Shown one piece after another: positions 45,345 through 55,800 of a stretch of DNA of 64,000 bases; within the stretch, counting starts at the first letter, position 1, and the number at the start of each line of letters is the position of its first letter. Under the pieces are notes generated by a model. It was not told the origin of the DNA and searched no databases. It saw nothing but the letters and a program-made list of their open reading frames with translations. A program made the translations under genes and the position numbers. Origin of the DNA: Gracilaria domingensis (Eukaryota; Rhodophyta; Florideophyceae; Gracilariales; Gracilariaceae); assembly GCA_022539475.1 (NCBI GenBank), contig VCMS01000042.1:275561-339560 (forward strand), read 5' to 3'.

Positions 45345-45725
45345 TGCCCGCAACACGATCACGCAGAACATAAGAAAAGAAGAGGACGGATCATAAGGCT
45401 ATCTGTGATCAAATTTGAGAAATACGCAGGTGGTTGCCGTTGAGCAAACAACGTTTCAACTTCAAACGTTGTTTCCTCAACGGAAAACTTTGTAGAGCTT
45501 GTATAATGTCAGAGAGCTGCAGATCAAAGACGCTATTGCAGCCCGCTGACATTAAGGCCCCCCCGTTCCTTTGATTGCAAGTACACAAAGTCCAAGATTG
45601 GGACTGTGGGAGAGAACCACATCTTTTTGTAGATGTGATCGTGATGATGACGGAAGTGTTAAGCTCAGAAAGGTCAGTTATCTAAGAACCAAAGCTGTTT
45701 GTCCAATCTCACATAGCATCAACAT
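45345..45725 (-). pseudogene. Remnant of the 3' end of an A-family gene
   Basis: It matches the end and 3' flank of A2 (about 49080-49360) with many substitutions and small indels, for example the shared GGTCCAAGATTGGGACTGTG-like stretch. Only the tail of the gene is left. Confidence 0.7.
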
Positions 45726-45816
45726 AAAGAAGAGTAAAAAGAAGGAGCAATAATGGAATAGCGGGACGGAAAAGGAAGAAAGAGCAAGAAATAGACTTGC
45801 TGGATCTTCGGCTGCA

Positions 45817-46053
45817 ATGCACATTCAGCGGCTTCATCGTCGTCACCTGGCGTATCGCAATGCTTGTCACAGTGAAAGTGACAAAATGCGGGAGAGTGAG
45901 GGAGATTCAGAAATTATTGTTGGAGTGAATGGAGTGGACGTGGATTTGGAGAGCTACGGTGAATACGGAAGGAATTGGAGCTCGAATTGGAGCTCACTCG
46001 CCGTGAATGTCGTGGCTCTCGCTGTTCGCGAAGGTAAGAATTGTGGGAGCTAG
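45817..46053 (+). CDS. Possible small conserved ORF upstream of C2
   Basis: A 78-codon frame ends in EYGRNWSSNWSSLAVNVVALAVREG. A related stretch (EEGEDWSLNWSSLTVDLGALAVHG) is open upstream of C3 (58636-58818), and the same DNA is present upstream of C1 but with an indel that shifts it. It could be an upstream reading frame, a former exon (AAGGTAAG follows and resembles a splice donor), or just conserved promoter DNA. Confidence 0.25.
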   Translation: MHIQRLHRRHLAYRNACHSESDKMRESEGDSEIIVGVNGVDVDLESYGEYGRNWSSNWSSLAVNVVALAVREGKNCGS

Positions 46054-46179
46054 CACTGATTTGTCAGCTACTTAAGCGCCTGGCTGAGTTCATTCGTTTC
46101 GGGTTTCTCTCTGCTTGTTACTCATCTGCATCGGAACATAAGGAATCAATCGCACAACTATTGGAGCTTAAGGATTAAG

Positions 46180-46779
46180 ATGGTGTTCGCCTTTGAATTA
46201 CTTGAGGTGGTCATGGCAATCGGAATGACGGGAATGCTGCTAGGAGGTTCTTCCGGCGCCAAAAAGGCGAAAATGTGTGAGGACGGCGAGGAGGATTCTG
46301 CTTGTGGTGGGATAGGAAAGTTGTCAAACACGCTGGAGGATGAAAGAGGTTGCATCACGAGAGAGGAATACTACAAGATAACCTCAAGTGCCATATGGAA
46401 GGGAAGCCGTGTTTTAAACACGAATGTTTTCTCCATTTGCGGCCTCGGAGATGAAACGGTGATGGAATCAAAAGCGGGGTGTTTGACAAGGTGGGAATGC
46501 CGCTCCAAGCCCCACAACGCAACCGAGACGCCAGCTAATGGGTCCAGTTCCACTGACGATCAACAGCTGCGCGTCGGTGACGGAGTTGTGGGGCCTCTGG
46601 AGCAAAGCACAGTAGGCAATGAAGCGCCAGAGGGTGAGCTGCCGAATAGGAGAGCTAGACGGCGCCGAGTCAGGTGCTGGCATTGTGGTAGAAGAGGCCA
46701 CACTCGCGAAGGGTGTTGGCATGGGCAAAGCCGAGAAGGGAATACGGCGGTGGTAGATGAACGTTCTGAAGAGCAATAG
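46180..46779 (+). CDS. Gene C2: CCHC zinc-knuckle protein, paralogue of C1
   Basis: A 199-residue protein. The first 100 residues are about 55 percent like C1; from GCLTRWEC onwards the two are over 90 percent identical. The knuckle reads CWHCGRRGHTREGC, with all four metal ligands kept, and is followed by a longer tail ending in EQ. The TATA-like TACTTAAG lies at 46069-46076. The frame is intact. It follows the B2 pseudogene and an A remnant. Confidence 0.65.
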   Translation: MVFAFELLEVVMAIGMTGMLLGGSSGAKKAKMCEDGEEDSACGGIGKLSNTLEDERGCITREEYYKITSSAIWKGSRVLNTNVFSICGLGDETVMESKAGCLTRWECRSKPHNATETPANGSSSTDDQQLRVGDGVVGPLEQSTVGNEAPEGELPNRRARRRRVRCWHCGRRGHTREGCWHGQSREGNTAVVDERSEEQ

Positions 46780-47287
46780 TTGTGTGATTGAATTCATTGT
46801 AAACTGATGATTGAGACATGCAATGATTGCATATGTAGACACTTCGTAAAATTTGTGATAGTCGTGTTCAGGGTCCCTACTCTCGTATGTTTGGGCAGAA
46901 AAGGCTGCCAAGAGAGTCTTGTTTAGGCTGTTGCGAATGTTTTCATCACAGCTCAAGGCGTTGAACAAAAAAAATCAAACGCCAGGGAGTAGCACGAACG
47001 AACGAATGCAATTTATAGTAGAATGAATGTATACCATTCGTAGATAATTGGGACGCTGTGACAGATCAAGGCTCAAAACGCAGCTATGGCACAAAAGAAG
47101 AGAGTGTCAGACTACTCTTCGTCGTCCTCTGACCTCCTCCTGATTGCGAACCCCTGCGACCAGGCACATTTAGAAAACAGTCAGACTGCCATCCAGGCCA
47201 AGCCAGTTCTAATTAAACCACGGAGCACTACACCGCCTCCACTAGTTTCTAATTAAGCCCTGGTCTACGCGGTTAATCGTTATAGAA

Positions 47288-47460
47288 CAGCATGCTGGTG
47301 GAGTGTGAGAGTACAGTTGAGCTGGTGAACAGCCCGAAGTACGCATAGAAAGTGAGCGTGCCATCTCGATCACCGCGGTTGCATTTCACTGCGTTCGCGG
47401 CGCGGTACGGGTCGAGGGCGGAGGAGATGCTGCTGCGAGCTGCTGCACGTGTTGGGCTTT
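47288..47460 (+). pseudogene. Remnant B3: C-terminal end of a B-family gene
   Basis: It begins inside the conserved domain (SMLVECEST region) and matches B1 almost perfectly through its stop codon and about 170 bases of 3' flank (to about 47640). One substitution turns the CGG codon of B1 (AAGTACGCACGG) into TAG. The near identity indicates a recent local duplication. Confidence 0.8.
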
Positions 47461-47640
47461 GATGATAAGCAGCTTGATATGGACATGGAGTTTTGCGTCA
47501 CCACATGCAATGTCCCACAATTTTACAAAGACAACCGTAAAGGATGTCGAAGCTTTCTCGCGCGGACCTCGGCACGAACCCGTATAGAAGGAAGCTAACT
47601 GTGTAATAACCGAAAGCCTGCCTTACTTTTGAAGAACGTG

Positions 47641-48859
47641 ACTGGAACGAAAAGGCATGAGCGTGATACTGCCGGCCGAGCGGATGACTGAATGTGAAGT
47701 GGGAGACGGCGCGACGACAGCACGCAATCGAACCACGGCGCCCAAGCGCGATATCGCTACAGGTGTATCTTTTGTATGCAAAAATTGAACATAAATTTGA
47801 GGGTTTTTCAAAATGCAAATTGCAAAACCAACCAATCAATCACAACTCCGAGCTCGAGCTGCTCCTGAGTCAGGAGTCCTGACGTATTGTCCTGACAGGA
47901 GACACCTGCCAGCCAGCACGACTTTTGAGTCCTTGCTGGCGTGAAGCCCACGCCAATGCCTCCACCCGATGCACCTCGCACTCTTGTGCCTCGGGACGCG
48001 AGGCTCGGGCGCCCTGAGGACCCATTCAACGATATGCCGTCCATCACGCTTTCATCACCATTAAAGGTCTCGGAAGTGAACCCGTCGCAAGAACGAACAA
48101 CCCAGCTGGGAGCGTGTTCGCCAACTTTCTTACACACCAAATAAACAAATCTCTCTCTCTCTACCTTACACGCACGTGTACCTTCTCTCGTAGCCTGTTT
48201 ACTTTCCAGGCGCTTTCATTATCTACATTATTCCACTACCTACGCACAGCCAGAACAAGAGAAGCGTCGTGCTTCTCACAGAACGTTTATGACGTTCTAG
48301 TTTCGGTAAAGTACGCGGCGCTGCGGACTGTTTCTTTCGCCCAATTGGGGCGCCCTGGGCACGACAGTTGCTCGTCCTATGCCGAGGACGCCCCACGCAA
48401 TTTGCTTGCGTTTATGACACTCGCTTGTCATATTCCGGACGCCATAGAAACCATCTGATCTTCAGATATATCATAGCCTCATTTTGGGAGGGCTGGGGAG
48501 GGAAAAAAAGCGAAACAGAGAGCCAAACACGGACGTTTGGTGAGGCTCGGGCGGTATCACTGGAGGCGAGGATACCAGTGGGGAGCTGAGAACCAATCGG
48601 TTGTTCTATTCTCCCTTTGAACTCCTGGGATTAGTGCAACCCAACATTTGAGCACAAATGCAACCCAGGATTCCCGACGCTGTCCACTGGGACACTGGCA
48701 CATCGCGTGCTACGGGTCGCTCCAATAAATAACCATCTTCGATTCAACCATTGTTCAATAGGAGGGTACCTAACCCTTTGTGAACACTTCAGCAAAGGGG
48801 GCTTCCGCCATGGGGACTCATGTTGAAGAACTGTATCGTACCAATAGAATAGCTACTCG
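47641..48859. other. Region between B3 and the A2 unit
   Basis: 47660-47945 is a diverged copy of the B2 3' flank (about 45117-45330), with the word AAAATTGAACA/GAGGGTTTTT. 48090-48600 has an LTR-like look (AAATAAAC, a CT repeat at 48151-48163), but no paired repeat was found. No gene was recognised. Confidence 0.4.
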
Positions 48860-49315
48860 GTTCATTAAACGCACCTTCGGCATGTACAAGTGCAGCTCTC
48901 TTGCATAATGAGGACGAAACTCATACTTGGATAAGAAGGTATTGAGCTATGAATGCGGTACTGGCATCAAGAAAGGCGTAGAGCATGCACTGCTGCACTC
49001 AAAAGTTTGTGCCCTTCCTGAAGAGAGAGAATTATGTAGACAGATAATTCTCCCTTAGTTTCAGCAGATGAGTTAGGATCACAGTAAAAAAAGAAGAGGA
49101 CGGAACATTTCTGCTATCAAACTTGAGAGATACGCTACGACTCGAGTTATACGGTACATGTAGTTGCCGTTGAGCAAAACTTTGAAGAGTCCGCCTTCCT
49201 TTGATTGCAAGTACAAAATTAAGGTCCAAGATTGGGACTGTGAAGGAGACTCACACCTTTCTCAAGTTGTGGTCATGATGATGACAGGAGTGTCAAGGTC
49301 AGAATGGCTAGTTAT
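48860..49315. repeat. 3' flank of gene A2, duplicate of 26570-26981
   Basis: The homology starts near the CATTAAACGCACC word and runs without break into the A coding region. It contains a 40-base insertion relative to the A1 flank. Confidence 0.75.
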
Positions 49316-50806
49316 CTAAGGAGCAAAGCTCTTTGTCCAGTCCCGCTCAACATCTCTCGCTCGCTTTGTTGCTGTAATCGTGTCTTGCAAACGTCCTTCT
49401 TCAACAGATAAGAATCCCTCTTTGCATCTTTGCACCACATCAACCCCATCATCATCTTCCGCTTCGTGTGCTTTTTCTCTATCCTTCTCATGCAACCATA
49501 AACAAACCATCTCCTGCTCACCTATCAATCGCTTCGGCATTCCTTTTCCATCTGCCCATGCATGCACAAAGAAGCGAGCGGCGGTCACAACCACTACCCA
49601 ACACGCAACCAGAATGATCGCCCAAAGCTGCACCGTAGCAACAATTCGCGGGGCCGATTCCTTTGATTCAATCACCTCCTTCCACTCTCCTCCATCTCGA
49701 GATGGAAGCGAAACTTTTTCGCAGTTGCGATACGCCATTGCGTATTTGTTCACGTTGGTCTTCTCCTGTGCTCGCGCCGCAGCCAAGAAAACTGCATACG
49801 CTACAAAGTTGGTTTGAAGCCTTTCTTCTATCACTCCCCTTCCGAAACGATGCAATTCGCGTCGACTTTCTGCTGCCACTAACGCGCTCCATTCTTTGTC
49901 TATATCTTCCACGTCCATCTCGATCAACCCAGTGCCTTGTGCATACGCAAGCGAGCTGTTCGACGTGAAACCGTTGGTACAACCCATCATCATTACTCGC
50001 ATCATTCCCTCGCCACGACGCCCATACACAGAGCCAAAACACTTGGTCTCAGAATCTTCTAGCCGGTGGATGAAAACTGCAGTGGTGAAATGATCCGAAT
50101 CGAAGGAGTGCGGATACTTCTCGAGAACGTCCCTTAAGGTGATGTTGAACGTCAATAAATACAGATTTTCATCGACATTTGGCCTGTATGAGTCTGACTC
50201 CATAGACTTCTTCAGCTCAGCAAGCTCACGCTTCCCTTCTTCGTCTTGGCCCCCGAAGGATTTGTAAATTTCTTGGCCTTCATCCAGCAAGTTTCCAGGC
50301 GTTTGCTCGCAAAGAGGTTCATACGAATCTTCGGGACTTTTTGTCCATATAGGACGATACAATTTGTATGTGCCTTGGTCATGAACGACACATTTCTCTG
50401 CGAGGTGTGCAAGTCGGTTGGCGTTTTGCTCGAAAAGAATGGTATCAACAGAACAAACGTTGCGGGTAAAGTTCACTCGTGTGACTTCTCCGGCAATCGG
50501 AACACGAATTGTACTGGAGTCGGTTGCGAATTCGAGACCGATTTCAACAGCATATGCTGCCAACGTGATGAAGAGAAGAATAAGCGACGAAGGTAGATAA
50601 CGGATGCGCACCCTGTGAAGCAAGTTGTACCGATCTATTCGAACTGGTTTGAACTGAACGGATTGGCCGTAATAGAGCAACCTTCGGCGGTGAAAGTGCT
50701 CGAAGCTGTTGAGACCACCACGCACGAGGACGTCGATAGCTAGTGTTAAGAGCAGGTACTTAAGCACGTTGAAGATGGGCACAGTTAAGTTTGTGTTGAG
50801 CGCCAT
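49316..50806 (-). CDS. Gene A2: unknown three-pass membrane protein, intact
   Basis: A 496-residue protein from the ATG at 50806; the frame continues upstream without an ATG. Predicted membrane segments lie at about residues 9-28 (PIFNVLKYLLLTLAIDVL), 72-92 (SSLILLFITLAAYAVEIG) and 392-412 (LWAIILVACWVVVVTAARFF). A loop of about 290 residues between the second and third contains cysteines and N-x-T/S sites (NIT, NSS), so it is probably extracellular. The C-terminal 85 residues are charged and probably cytosolic. Residues 194-236 differ strongly from A1 while the surrounding sequence is nearly identical. I do not recognise the family. It is divergent to B4, with the long-TIR element inserted between them. 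Confidence 0.75.
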   Translation of the reverse strand: MALNTNLTVPIFNVLKYLLLTLAIDVLVRGGLNSFEHFHRRRLLYYGQSVQFKPVRIDRYNLLHRVRIRYLPSSLILLFITLAAYAVEIGLEFATDSSTIRVPIAGEVTRVNFTRNVCSVDTILFEQNANRLAHLAEKCVVHDQGTYKLYRPIWTKSPEDSYEPLCEQTPGNLLDEGQEIYKSFGGQDEEGKRELAELKKSMESDSYRPNVDENLYLLTFNITLRDVLEKYPHSFDSDHFTTAVFIHRLEDSETKCFGSVYGRRGEGMMRVMMMGCTNGFTSNSSLAYAQGTGLIEMDVEDIDKEWSALVAAESRRELHRFGRGVIEERLQTNFVAYAVFLAAARAQEKTNVNKYAMAYRNCEKVSLPSRDGGEWKEVIESKESAPRIVATVQLWAIILVACWVVVVTAARFFVHAWADGKGMPKRLIGEQEMVCLWLHEKDREKAHEAEDDDGVDVVQRCKEGFLSVEEGRLQDTITATKRARDVERDWTKSFAP

Positions 50807-51411
50807 TTTGCATGGGCGTAGATTTGGGCGGAGGGTAAAGTCCGGGGCGGCGTCGAGGACGTGCGCAGCTGGAGGAACAAACCATGTCAATGGGGCTCGA
50901 GTGCGATGCGTGAGAAAGAAGGGTGGAACATCACGATGTGTATTTGTACAATTGGGCGACGTAGATTCGCTTGCCGTTCGCTTTGCTCACCGTGCAAACA
51001 GGGATCAGGGATTAGACATCCCCTCACAAAAGATCCACACGAGATTCCACGAGATGGGCCAGCTGGCCTTACTTTTCTAAGGGGACAAAGGCCCATCCAC
51101 TTTGCCAGAAAGTACGTGTATGATACCGTTGAAAGTACCGTCGTACCTTCCCGTAATGCTCACGTTAGAAAGATCAGTCCTACAGCTTACCGCGGCAGCT
51201 GTTAATTGCCGCCGCCTTGCTCCCACAGAAGCCAACGGAAGACCCCAGGGAACCTTCAAATAAATTGCGTTCGTTCGTTCGTTCGCACCTTCGTAGCGGC
51301 GAAGGTAAGATGGAAACAACCGGCAAGCTGCAAACAATCGCCCGCAACCAACCGCGAGAAACAGCCAAAAATGCGGCGGGAATTGCTGCCTTCATTGCTG
51401 TTTGCCAGTAG
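50807..51411. promoter_or_regulatory. Upstream region of gene A2
   Basis: It matches the A1-B1 intergenic region (40249-40700) up to the word GCTGTTTGCC just before the long-TIR element. It contains a short insertion with the tandem GTTC-GTTC-GTTC run near 51270. Promoter elements are not assignable. Confidence 0.5.
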
Positions 51412-51779
51412 TGACTCACTACTAGCCCCATGACAGTTGGGTGAGGATTTTTCCTCACCCAATTTTCAGGGTGATGCTGGGTGAAATAGTCCCATTTCAC
51501 CCGGCCTCGGTGCGTTGGTCCCAACGCAGGGTGAGGCTCACCCTAGAAAGGTGAGCTCACCCTGCTTTTCATCCCATTCACCCATACTTTCACCTTCTGG
51601 GACCTGGATCCTCACCCAAACCATTGCAAAGCCATCAACCTTGAAGTGCCCACATTGAGCCATTCCTGTGCAATGTCACTCAACATCTCAACCAGTGTAG
51701 CCCCTTCTCTGTCACCAGCGTTAGGCTCCTTTGACTTTAGCTCACTTCACGCAGATCTCGGCCACCAACAATCCTCCAC
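51412..51779 (+). repeat. Left terminal inverted repeat of the 5.7-kb element
   Basis: It contains about a dozen GGTGA/TCACC pentamers within 200 bases, several as back-to-back pairs such as GGTGAGCTCACC. The inner end includes a copy of the first codons of the transposase gene (ATG at 51646, MPTLSHSCAMSLNISTSV), facing inward. Confidence 0.85.
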
Positions 51780-52562
51780 CTTCGCGCCCTATCGCTACAG
51801 CCGCCAGCTCGTCGCGCGCGCCGCGCCACCGGCGCTTGTGAGAGCCGCCGCCGACGACGCGATCCGCCAAGCCCTCGCGCAGCGCCAGCGTTGCTAAGCC
51901 GCCGCCGTCTACAGCGCGCAGCGCCGCTCTGAGCGCCGCCTCCGCCTCGGCCGCCACGCCGCCCACGCCGCCCTACACGGCCTCGCCCCTCGCAATCACG
52001 TTCAGCGCCGCGCACACGCGCTCCATCTCCAGCGCCGTCTCCTGAGCGTCCTCGTCCAGCGCGCGCACGGCGTCGCGCCAACAGCGTCGTCCGTCGCCAG
52101 CGAGAACGCCTGCTCGGCCGCCGCCGTGTTTAGCGCTCTGGGCGCGATCTCCCACACGCGCCACACGCGCTCCTCGCTTTCGTCTACGTGCCGTTCGTGC
52201 AGGAGCTTGAGCGCCTCCCAGATCACGCCCACCGTAGACGTCACTCGTTCGGGCAGCACTGACACCTGCAGCCGTTCTTACGCCACCCCATTCCCGCTCA
52301 TCGTGCCCGCGCGCTTGTGCTCCTTCTCCATCCAGTCGTTGTCGTTTTCATCCTTACGCGTGAGCATCGATAGATCCCGCCTTTCGTTGTCGGCCGTGTC
52401 GTGAACTTCGTCGTTGCCGTAGTCGCTGTCGCTCAGGTCAAATCCGTCTCCCACCGAATTCGCTTCCCACACCGGCTCGCTGCATCTCACAGTCTGCACA
52501 GCAACTCGCATGTGGTCGAAAGCAACTAACATACCAAATACGTCCTCTTCGTAGCTCAGCAA
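51780..52562 (-). other. Captured GC-rich host gene fragment inside the 5.7-kb element
   Basis: It is much GC-richer than the rest of the element. Minus-strand stretches read as ordinary protein, e.g. VGVIWEALKLLHERHVDES and RVWEIAPRALNTAAAEQAF near 52130-52265, and an acidic stretch with DLSDSDYGNDEV near 52430, but the frame is broken, so it is a fossil fragment. The helical, Ala-rich look resembles an armadillo/HEAT-type protein; that is a guess. Confidence 0.5.
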
Positions 52563-52695
52563 GGGTACGACGGCTACTGAGAAGTGGTCAGTGGCCGCGA
52601 TGTATAGATATTATTGGTGGTTGTAACGCAAGCAACTGACGCGTAGAAGCAATCTGAGCTCCAACGTTTCCATGAACACAAAACACACACATACG
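52563..52695 (+). repeat. Piece of B-family upstream DNA inside the 5.7-kb element
   Basis: The block matches 44050-44158, upstream of B2: a GACGGCT(A/G)CT start, an AAGTGGT(C/T)AGTGGC core and a CCATGAACACAAAACACACAC-like end. It adjoins the captured GC-rich fragment. It was either captured from this gene cluster or left by a rearrangement. Confidence 0.55.
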
Positions 52696-52847
52696 AACCC
52701 TCAAGGTTCTACTGCAGTTCAGTTTAGTGCAAGCTATGGTACCCGGCAAATAAGAAAGCGCTCCAGAAAGCGGGCAGCAGTTGTTTCTTGACTATTGTCA
52801 GTGATGCTATGGTAGACTGTTGCGCAATCTTGCTCCATTAATCATTG

Positions 52848-55800
52848 TTACATCGCACGTTTCTGGAGCTCTTCAAGTTCATCAGATGAAATCTTTGCCC
52901 TTACCAACACTCTATCACTGTGCCAACGATCCCAGCAACCACCACATATAGCTTGCCGGCATGTGGAACACCATTGCCTTTGGCGACGTCCTCCTTTCTT
53001 TCTAAATTCTTTTCCGTTCTTTCGAATTGTGTGACTATAAGAACATAATGAGCAGTACGAATCCTTGCTTTTCACCTTCTTGTGCAGTAATGGCAGTGAT
53101 AAACGCCTCCTTGTTTCGTCCGGGCGATTATACTTCTCAACGACATTTCGCTTAAACAAAGCCTCCATTTCGAGAGGTTGTACAGAATTTCCTTCAAGAG
53201 AGCTTACGTGGTTCCAACTTGCGCACGTACCACCCTTCGATGTCTCTGCTTCTGAAATACGTTTGTATTCCTTAGCCAGCTGTCTAGCATATTCCGCAAA
53301 GGACGCACATCGTGTCAAATCGTGACGGAGCTCATGATATCCTTTGTCATTCTTGACATGTTCCCAAGAATCAGGGAGTGCACCGCTATTCTTCGCTTTT
53401 GAAAGTCTATGTACGACGGCCGCATTATTCACCTGAGCACACAACAATCTTCCCACAATGCTGACTATAGGATTCTCAGACGAGTTGGTGTATGATAGAG
53501 ATGTTAGAGCTCTACTAAACTCATCTACACCCCCTTTCAAATGATTCCAGTAAACCAAAACTGTAGGCCGGATCATTCTCGCTGGTGGAAGCGTCCCGTG
53601 TTTAAGCACCGCAGACTTATATGCACAACTCAAATTGTAATACGTCGCATACGAATGTAAGTCGGTAGCATGTGTTGCTTGAAGCATGCCATCGTATTCT
53701 TTTGGGATATGCTTGGCATTCTTTCCGACCCAACTGAATGCCCCCACTCTCACAGCTGCCAGAATATAACTGTATTGGTACAGTATGGGATTGGAGAACT
53801 CAATCACAGCGGTGTATATAATACCTCCTATCCCGCAATTGCTTCCCTTAGCTACAACAAATGAGACCGTATTCACCTTCAAGCTCAGAGCGTGATGAAG
53901 ACATTGTAAGCGATAATCACTTGATGGGACTAAGGCGTGGAACATCTTCAACACCTCTTCATTAGTTCCGACTCCTTTAACCATTGACAGTGATCCGTAC
54001 TTGTTCCGAATTTCAACAGCCGATTGAATAGTCCTTAATGCAGTCATTGTCTTGATCTCTACGGCGCAAACGAGGCGCTTGTTATGATCATCTACTATGA
54101 CTGCCAGGGCATCGGGACTGTCAGAAACCATCATTTCTGTTCCAGAGGATATAAGTCCAATCGTTCTTACATAATCAATGCTAAGATTAAACGTTTCCTC
54201 TTTGATTCCATCAGAACGCCACCGTGTAGTCGTTTCATTGTCAAAAAAGTGCGGCAGAGCCTTCAGCACTTGAGCCTCATTAAAACTACCTTCCTTCATC
54301 CCAGCTGTACTTACAAGAGGCTTCATGACCCACGATTCTAAAGAGCTTTTGTACAAGGATTCTTTGAAGTTTTTGATGTCATTTTGAAGCTGCTGCTCCA
54401 ACGTCAAAGACTGAAGGCTACTGTCCTCAATAACAACGACCCCACTCTGAATATCCGACTGCAGTTTTAGAACTGCTTCAATTATCTGAGGCTTCCTCAT
54501 GGACCTCAGAAGACGCCGTCCAACGCTGCTCATTTTGGACAAAAGCTCTTGTATATTCTTTGCCCTAAGTTCTTCTGCCGTTGCCGTGAGAACAAATGCC
54601 TTTGCGTCCTCAAAATCAGATACCATGGGAGCTGATTGCATTTTCACATTCAACCAATGACAAAGGGACTCAGCCTTCATCTTGAGACGCGTATCGCCTT
54701 CCACAGCATCCTCCGGGAAAACCAATGCACCAAATCCAGTCTCCCTTCCCTTCACCATCTCTGCTAATGACTTCACGTTCGCTTCAAAATTATCAGCAAG
54801 AGTTCGAATAAACCTGTTAGTAGTACGAGATGTATATTGAAATGCACGACCGAGAAACCACCCTGGGTCTTCAGACTGAAGCAAGGTGACTTCCTGCACA
54901 CCAGAAATTACATTCGCCACACGCAATCGCGAAACAAGAGCACTGTCAGTACCAATTTCATTGGAAGAACGAGTACTGGTAGAAGTTTTCTCAAATATAC
55001 GATGAAACAGCTCGCGTTTTTCTGGGGTTTTGGACAACCTGTATCCACTCTTCGGAACTAGCGTGAACTTTGAAGCGTTGAACAAACTGTCGTTATTGTG
55101 ATAGACTGCAGCAATTCGTCTGCTATAGCTTTCCCGATAAACAATGGCATCTACGGGTCTGCCTGAAAGCTTACCTGGCTTTCTTTGAGCCGAGTAGATA
55201 GCACGACATCCTTTCTCGCTCACCTCCATTCCCTTGTGACGCTTCCTGATAGGACCGTCACCAAACACAAACAGATAATCAAGTGAACAATTGTGCGTGC
55301 CGAAAATTGTAGCACCCAGTCTGTCATTTACGAAATCAATTGCCTCTTGATGACTGTATCCTCGGTCAGCCGCAAAGTGAAAGTCAATCATAGGCTTGAT
55401 TGGTCCGGTCGTTGGAACACCCTGTAATAGTCTCACGAGCCTCTCCCATCCATCCAATGATTTTTCTCCAGTTCTGGAGTAGTGGCTTGCGAGAAATACG
55501 GGATTCAATGCGGAGCATATAGCGTTGTTAACAGGGCCCAAGGCTTTTTTTGGGTTGTTGATGTGACTCATAAGCGTCAATTGCGCCACTGCTCTCGATC
55601 GCAGTCTTTGGTGATCGTCGTCGAGACTAAGAACAGTTGCTCCTGGTACCAACAAGAACAGCCTATTAATCGAAGCAAGTTCATCTTCTAACTCCGTTAT
55701 CAACGCGTTTGCTCTTCGAGGAAAATTAGACCAACCTGTTCCACACTCTTCAACACGTTGCCGCCGTTGCTTGGTACAGCACAAAGCAGACCACACATGA

